DNA of 33,226 bases, taken from positions 5,217 through 38,442 of the forward strand of contig JAHDCM010000001.1 in the NCBI GenBank assembly GCA_020629895.1, written 5' to 3'. Position numbers and translations under genes: made by a program. Source of the stretch: Bacteroidota bacterium (GTDB lineage Bacteria > Bacteroidota > Bacteroidia > Chitinophagales > UBA2359). Under the pieces are notes generated by a model. That model saw only the letters and a list, made by a program, of their open reading frames with translations, ran no database searches and was not told the DNA's origin. Positions within the stretch are counted from its first letter, which is position 1. Every line of letters starts with the position of its first letter. This document shows positions 32,801-33,226 of the stretch, piece by piece.

Positions 32801-33099
32801 AACGCTTTGTATGTAATATTGAGGTGAAGGATGTCTTCAAGATTACACGTGTAGGTACTATCGCTGGATGTTTTGTTAGTGAAGGAAAGGTAACTAGAGA
32901 TACTAAAGTCCGTTTATTAAGAGATGGTATTGTGATCTATACAGGTGAGATTGCTAGTTTGAAGCGTTTTAAAGATGACGTGAAAGATGTACTGCCTGGA
33001 CAAGAGTGTGGTATCGGACTTAAAAACTATAACGATATTAAGGCAGGAGATATGATTGAAGGGTACGAAGAAATAGAAATCAAACGTAAACTTCGTTAA
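29872..33099 (+). CDS. infB: Translation initiation factor IF-2
   Basis: This 1075-aa GTPase brings initiator fMet-tRNA to the 30S and promotes subunit joining. Residues 1-60 form an IF2_N-like helical domain (RLVKVAKEINVGIDTICEHL). Residues about 70-480 are a long Lys/Pro/Glu and then Arg/Gly/Asn-rich linker containing short tandem repeats. A second IF2_N module lies near 500-550. The G domain has GHVDHGKT (582-589), GGITQHIGAY, DTPGHEAFTAMRARGA and NKIDKP. Domains II-IV follow, ending GYEEIEIKRKLR. The linker is long even for Bacteroidota. A terminator follows. Confidence 0.97.
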   Translation: MTGTKKGVRLVKVAKEINVGIDTICEHLRKKGFKVEAKPTTKLTPEMYQVLLKDFKDQIVLKEQAEQINFRNSTKKEEEKSEVKTQELNKDKVPPATVPLKEEIPTTTKQSIVQKETTLPDKEINQDKESSILSEVVEVGNKVEAEKTPSISPPPVDEPKVEPEPKVEPEPVTAKEEPVIVKSATPDKIVAPSEKKVDEPQPQPVAEVPVVKSEPKKDPLLVVEKPELEKPKVVGKIDLSKPVQKEAPKKEVVKQDVPKKEVVKQEAPKVEKPKKETVKKEDKVVEAKKITTPPPPPKKERIPKKQVQNTPPPKKEQPKRTAPKVEATKTTKQRETTPTPELKRVKAPKLTGPKVIGKIELPTKQEKSAADKKKRRRKRIVKPATNRPPRNNNNNKGDEKKSAGGNNNTRSGGGDRRNSRGRGRNNDRRRGANKKKEPELQVSEKEIQDKIRATMAKLGGGGKGKTNRAKFKRQRREAAAANQSQEEQKDKSLLQVTEFISANELANIMEVSVTQIITTCFNLGIIVSINQRLDAELIELVTEEFGYEVEFISVTEQDDEIIEEEDDPAKLKDRSPIVTIMGHVDHGKTSLLDYIRSANVVAGEVGGITQHIGAYEVTTDSGKQITFLDTPGHEAFTAMRARGAKVTDVAVIVIAADDNIMPQTKEAISHAQAADVPMIFAINKIDKPDANPEKIKQELASMNLLVEDWGGTYQSQEISAKQGLNIDELLEKILLEAELLELKANPDRNAVGTVVEASLDKGRGYVTTVLVQTGTMSVGDVIVAGQYSGKVKALYNERGQEVKEAGPATPVLVLGLNGAPQAGDKMRVMDSEQEARAVANKREQIMREQQQRANKHITLDEIGRRLALGNFKELNLIVKGDVDGSVEALSDSLLKLSTEEIQVRIIHRSVGAIKESDVLLASASDAIIIGFQVRPTPNARRKAEGESIDIRMYSIIYDAIEEIKSAMEGMLEPKFEERFVCNIEVKDVFKITRVGTIAGCFVSEGKVTRDTKVRLLRDGIVIYTGEIASLKRFKDDVKDVLPGQECGIGLKNYNDIKAGDMIEGYEEIEIKRKLR
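30607..30666 (+). repeat. Two tandem 30-base units in the IF-2 linker
   Basis: Units 30607-30636 and 30637-30666 differ at only three bases (within GAAGCT versus GACGTT) and encode a ten-residue repeat, [ED][AV]PKKEVVKQ. A second, 18-base tandem pair (PKVEPE) lies at 30346-30381. The units match codon periods, so copy-number change would keep the frame. Confidence 0.85.
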
Positions 33100-33132
33100 G
33101 TAACTCCTCTTTGTAAGAAACTTAGTTTCTGT

Positions 33133-33168
33133 AAAAAATCCCTATCTTGAAAAAGATAGGGATTTTTT
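33133..33168 (+). terminator. Intrinsic terminator after infB
   Basis: AATCCCTATCTT pairs with AAGATAGGGATT around a GAAA loop, extended by A-T pairs and ending in seven T. It lies 33 bases after the infB stop and clearly ends the rimP-nusA-infB transcript. It is symmetrical and could serve both strands. Confidence 0.88.
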
Positions 33169-33192
33169 TGCCTTAATACATATAACAAAGCC

Positions 33193-33226
33193 ATGCAACT
33201 CGTTCTAAAATATCAATTACAAGGAC
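33193..33226 (+). CDS. Possible start of a further gene, cut by the window end
   Basis: ATG at 33193 opens a frame reading MQLVLKYQLQG to the end of the window, placed 25 bases after the infB terminator. Eleven codons are too few to name a product. The call rests on position and an A-rich leader only. Confidence 0.3.
   Translation, partial: MQLVLKYQLQG

Overview
This window is a housekeeping segment of a Bacteroidota chromosome, most likely from the Saprospiria (inference, perhaps near Aureispira). The grounds are: a surface protein with the Bacteroidota gliding/type IX secretion C-terminal domain; TAnnTTTG-type promoter boxes (TATCTTTG before rpsL and rimP); few Shine-Dalgarno-like leaders; moderately AT-rich DNA; and a str-S10 gene order with no tuf after fusA.

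Layout. 1-3012: end of sdhC, then sdhA and sdhB (succinate dehydrogenase/complex II). 3490-6240: a large secreted modular protein with a nine-C run inside its coding sequence. 6359-6976: riboflavin synthase. 7520-21738: rpsL-rpsG-fusA joined to the S10 and spc clusters through secY, with a terminator-like break between rpsN and rpsH. 22254-27419: map-infA-rpmJ-rpsM-rpsK-rpsD-rpoA-rplQ. 27560-33099: rimP-nusA-infB. Two small genes, rpmD (59 aa) and rpmJ (38 aa), are included. All genes are on the + strand. Together they supply most ribosomal proteins of both subunits, the EF-G, IF-1 and IF-2 factors, the RNA polymerase alpha subunit, the elongation/antitermination factor NusA, the SecY channel, methionine aminopeptidase and a ribosome maturation factor.

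The most interesting content lies between genes. Two families of dispersed, structured repeats occupy the gaps. Family N has four copies (3227-3437 minus, 7001-7218 plus, 21921-22161 minus, 29405-29558 plus). Each shows an invariant 18-nt loop on a stem that keeps pairing while its sequence changes, conserved 5' and 3' blocks, a covarying terminal helix and a 3' arm that differs in every copy. This pattern indicates a structured non-coding RNA, possibly related to the HEARO/omega-RNA class. Family R has four copies (3038-3199, 23963-24047, 26516-26721, 29590-29751) and consists of quasi-palindromes that can fold end to end, again with compensated stems. Twice an R copy lies about 30 bp beyond the 3' end of an N copy. 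No IscB-like, transposase or Cas gene is visible here, so any protein partner would be elsewhere.

No tRNA, rRNA or CRISPR array was recognised.
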